Shown here piece after piece: positions 62,671-64,000 of a DNA stretch of 64,000 bases. Numbering within the stretch: the first letter of the stretch is position 1; the number at the start of each line of letters is the position of its first letter. The stretch is from CBDDEI01 sp965226775 (GTDB lineage Bacteria > Chloroflexota > Dehalococcoidia > SHYD01). The DNA lies in contig CBDDEI010000002.1 of assembly GCA_965226775.1 (NCBI GenBank), positions 1,302,001-1,366,000 on the forward strand, read 5' to 3'. Position numbers and translations under genes: made by a program. Below the pieces are notes generated by a model that saw nothing but the letters and a program-made list of their open reading frames with translations, did not search any database and was not told where the DNA came from.

Positions 62671-63115
62671 CCAAGAAGGACTAGTGCGGCAAGTGCGCAT
62701 TGCGGCAAAGCCCGAGACTATCTTCCCGTATTTTGTGGACGCGGAGAAGATGCTGCTCTGGATGGGCATTGAAGCAGACCTAGATCCGCGCCCCGGCGGG
62801 AACTATCGAGTGAACATAACAGGGAGCGACGTTGCCGTGGGACAGTATGTGGAAATAGTCCCCCACTCTCGCGTCGTGTTCACCTGGGGTTGGGAAGGGG
62901 AGGGAAACCCAGTGCCGCCGGGAAGCAGCACCGTGGAGGTGACCCTCACTCCGGATGGGGACGGCACGGTAGTCTGGCTGCACCATTACGGCTTCCCGTC
63001 TCAGGAAGCTCAGGGTGCGCACAACGATGGGTGGGAGCACTACCTGGCTCGCCTGGAAATACGGGCTGGCGGCGGCGATCCTGGCACCGATCCCTGGGCC
63101 GGTCGGGACGTGTAA
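62657..63115 (+). CDS. SRPBCC (AHSA1-like) protein
   Basis: A 152-residue START-like protein of the AHSA1 group. FPYFVDAEKMLLWMGIEAD near residue 24 and the VVFTWGWEGEGNPVPPGSS segment are typical, with a hydrophobic ligand cavity expected. The GTG start at 62657 lies in the end of the arsR gene. In such pairs the ArsR protein is likely to respond to, or be expressed together with, the SRPBCC partner. The ligand is unknown. Confidence 0.85.
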   Translation: MTPNSQEGLVRQVRIAAKPETIFPYFVDAEKMLLWMGIEADLDPRPGGNYRVNITGSDVAVGQYVEIVPHSRVVFTWGWEGEGNPVPPGSSTVEVTLTPDGDGTVVWLHHYGFPSQEAQGAHNDGWEHYLARLEIRAGGGDPGTDPWAGRDV

Positions 63116-63240
63116 CTCTATGCATTAAAATTTTGCAAGAGTGTATCGATCACGTAACGAGTTGCGTATCTTTAGAACAGTAAGTGACGAGGTTTTAGGG
63201 TAACCCCCAAGAGCGGTCAAAGAAAAAAGGAGTAAGAGTC

Positions 63241-63594
63241 ATGCCTAATCCAGTTGTCCACTTTGAGATCAACGGGGAAGACGGGAAAGCCCTGCAAGAG
63301 TTTTATGGCAAAGTATTCGATTGGCATGTTGATGCCGACAACCCTATGGGCTACGGGATGGTAGACACCCATGCAGGCGGCATAAACGGCGGCATTTCAG
63401 CTTCCGAAGACGGCATGAGCCAGGTAACGATCTACATTGAGGTTGATGATCCGGACGCGTTCCTAAAGAAAGTGGAGAGCATGGGCGGCAAGACGGTCGT
63501 GCCTACTACGGTTATCCCGGACATGGTGACCTTTGCACTGTTCTCTGATCCTGAAGGCCACGTTGTAGGTCTGGTGAAATCGGACGCAAGCTAG
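63241..63594 (+). CDS. VOC-family protein (glyoxalase-like)
   Basis: A 117-residue vicinal-oxygen-chelate protein. MPNPVVHFEINGEDGKALQE opens the fold, FYGKVFDWHVD and FALFSDPEGHVVGLV show the metal-site pattern with His7 and Glu (PEG). A strong AAAGGAG lies before ATG 63241. The 126 bases upstream hold no gene and no convincing promoter. Such single-domain VOC proteins are often glyoxalases or dioxygenase-like; substrate unknown. Confidence 0.88.
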   Translation: MPNPVVHFEINGEDGKALQEFYGKVFDWHVDADNPMGYGMVDTHAGGINGGISASEDGMSQVTIYIEVDDPDAFLKKVESMGGKTVVPTTVIPDMVTFALFSDPEGHVVGLVKSDAS

Positions 63595-63619
63595 CTAACA
63601 CATTCCTGGAGGCAGTAAG

Positions 63620-64000
63620 GTGAGCACCGGTGTTGCGGTACTAGTGGGCACACGCAAGGGCGCATTCATCTTAGAGAGTGGCCCTGAGCGGAAGGACTGG
63701 AATCTGCGCGGGCCGTACCTAGGAGGCCAGAACGTTATGCACATGGCCTTCGATCCGCGCAGCGGCATCCTCTTTGCCGCCAATGGCGACCCGTGGTTTG
63801 GTTCTCGGATCTACCGGAGCCGCGACATGGGCCACACCTGGGATGAGCCGACCAACGGGCCGGCCTTCCCGGAAGGTACGGGCGAAACCCTCGAGAAAAT
63901 CTGGCAGGTGAGGCCAGGCCGGCCTGAAGAGTCGGGGGTAGTCTACGCCGGTGTGGAGCCCGCCGCGCTGTTCAAAAGCACGGACAACGGCGATTCCTGG
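63620..64000 (+). CDS. BNR/WD40-like repeat protein (sialidase superfamily), 3'-truncated
   Basis: The frame is open to the last base (127 residues visible). The start VSTGVAVLVGTRKGAFILES and the repeated Asp-box-type segments SRDMGHTWDEPTNG and STDNGDSW are those of BNR-repeat beta-propeller proteins common in Chloroflexota. GTG 63620 follows GGAGG by seven bases. The gene continues beyond the window. An exo-sialidase activity is not supported by what is visible; such proteins are often of unknown function. Confidence 0.8.
   Translation, partial: MSTGVAVLVGTRKGAFILESGPERKDWNLRGPYLGGQNVMHMAFDPRSGILFAANGDPWFGSRIYRSRDMGHTWDEPTNGPAFPEGTGETLEKIWQVRPGRPEESGVVYAGVEPAALFKSTDNGDSW

Overview
The window looks like a chromosome segment of a Chloroflexota bacterium, most like the Dehalococcoidia/SAR202 side of the phylum. 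I base this on overall protein character, a bacterial translin homologue, a short MetE-like methionine synthase, a ThiD2-ThiE fusion, a LigB-type dioxygenase next to an aldo/keto reductase, and RidA, HpcH/HpaI, VOC and BNR-repeat genes. This is inference from content; no marker phylogeny was possible. Most of the DNA is moderately GC-rich. The restriction-modification pair near 46.6-48.5 kb is visibly more AT-rich.

Layout. (1) 1-12,040, plus strand: the spc/alpha ribosomal superoperon from a 5'-truncated rpsQ through secY, adk, map, infA, rpmJ, rpoA, rplQ, truA, rplM and rpsI, closed by a strong hairpin terminator. (2) 12,112-16,739, minus strand: a cupin, phosphoglucomutase/phosphomannomutase, nucleotidyltransferase and two extended SDR enzymes, together a likely GDP-mannose to GDP-6-deoxyhexose (GDP-rhamnose-like) pathway. 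(3) 16,798-24,946, minus strand: metK, ahcY, a GNAT protein, a two-domain kinase, a MetE-core-like synthase, mtnP and mtnA, i.e. the SAM/methionine cycle plus methylthioadenosine salvage. (4) 25,154-31,284: a secreted glycosidase-like protein, a beta-lactamase-fold protein with altered catalytic residues, two frameshifted genes (ADP-ribosylglycohydrolase and a membrane protein) and a queuosine-precursor transporter. (5) 31,462-41,555: gatC-gatA, an Lrp-like regulator with an aminotransferase, an inositol-phosphatase-like gene, uvrA and a KtrB/KtrA potassium uptake pair. (6) 41,622-48,449, minus strand: sbcC (split by a frameshift), rmuC and sbcD, then a Type II restriction-modification pair. 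(7) 48,631-57,926, minus strand: a frameshifted PEP-mutase-family gene, a four-unit intergenic repeat, an aldo/keto reductase, an extradiol dioxygenase, glyS, hppA, a translin homologue, a frameshifted thiD2-thiE and an FmdB-type zinc ribbon. (8) 58,058-64,000, plus strand: moaA, an RNase H-MoaC fusion, a triple-RidA protein with an HpcH/HpaI aldolase, an ArsR-SRPBCC pair, a VOC protein and a BNR-repeat protein cut by the window edge.

Most unusual items: the RNase HI-MoaC single-chain fusion; three RidA domains in one polypeptide; a class-A-beta-lactamase-like protein whose SxxK motif reads CVHN; an ArsR gene whose predicted transcription start lies inside a 28-base palindrome; a probable leaderless start for ktrB; and seven apparent single-base indels breaking five genes, which may be assembly error or real decay. 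I saw no rRNA, tRNA, CRISPR array or transposase.
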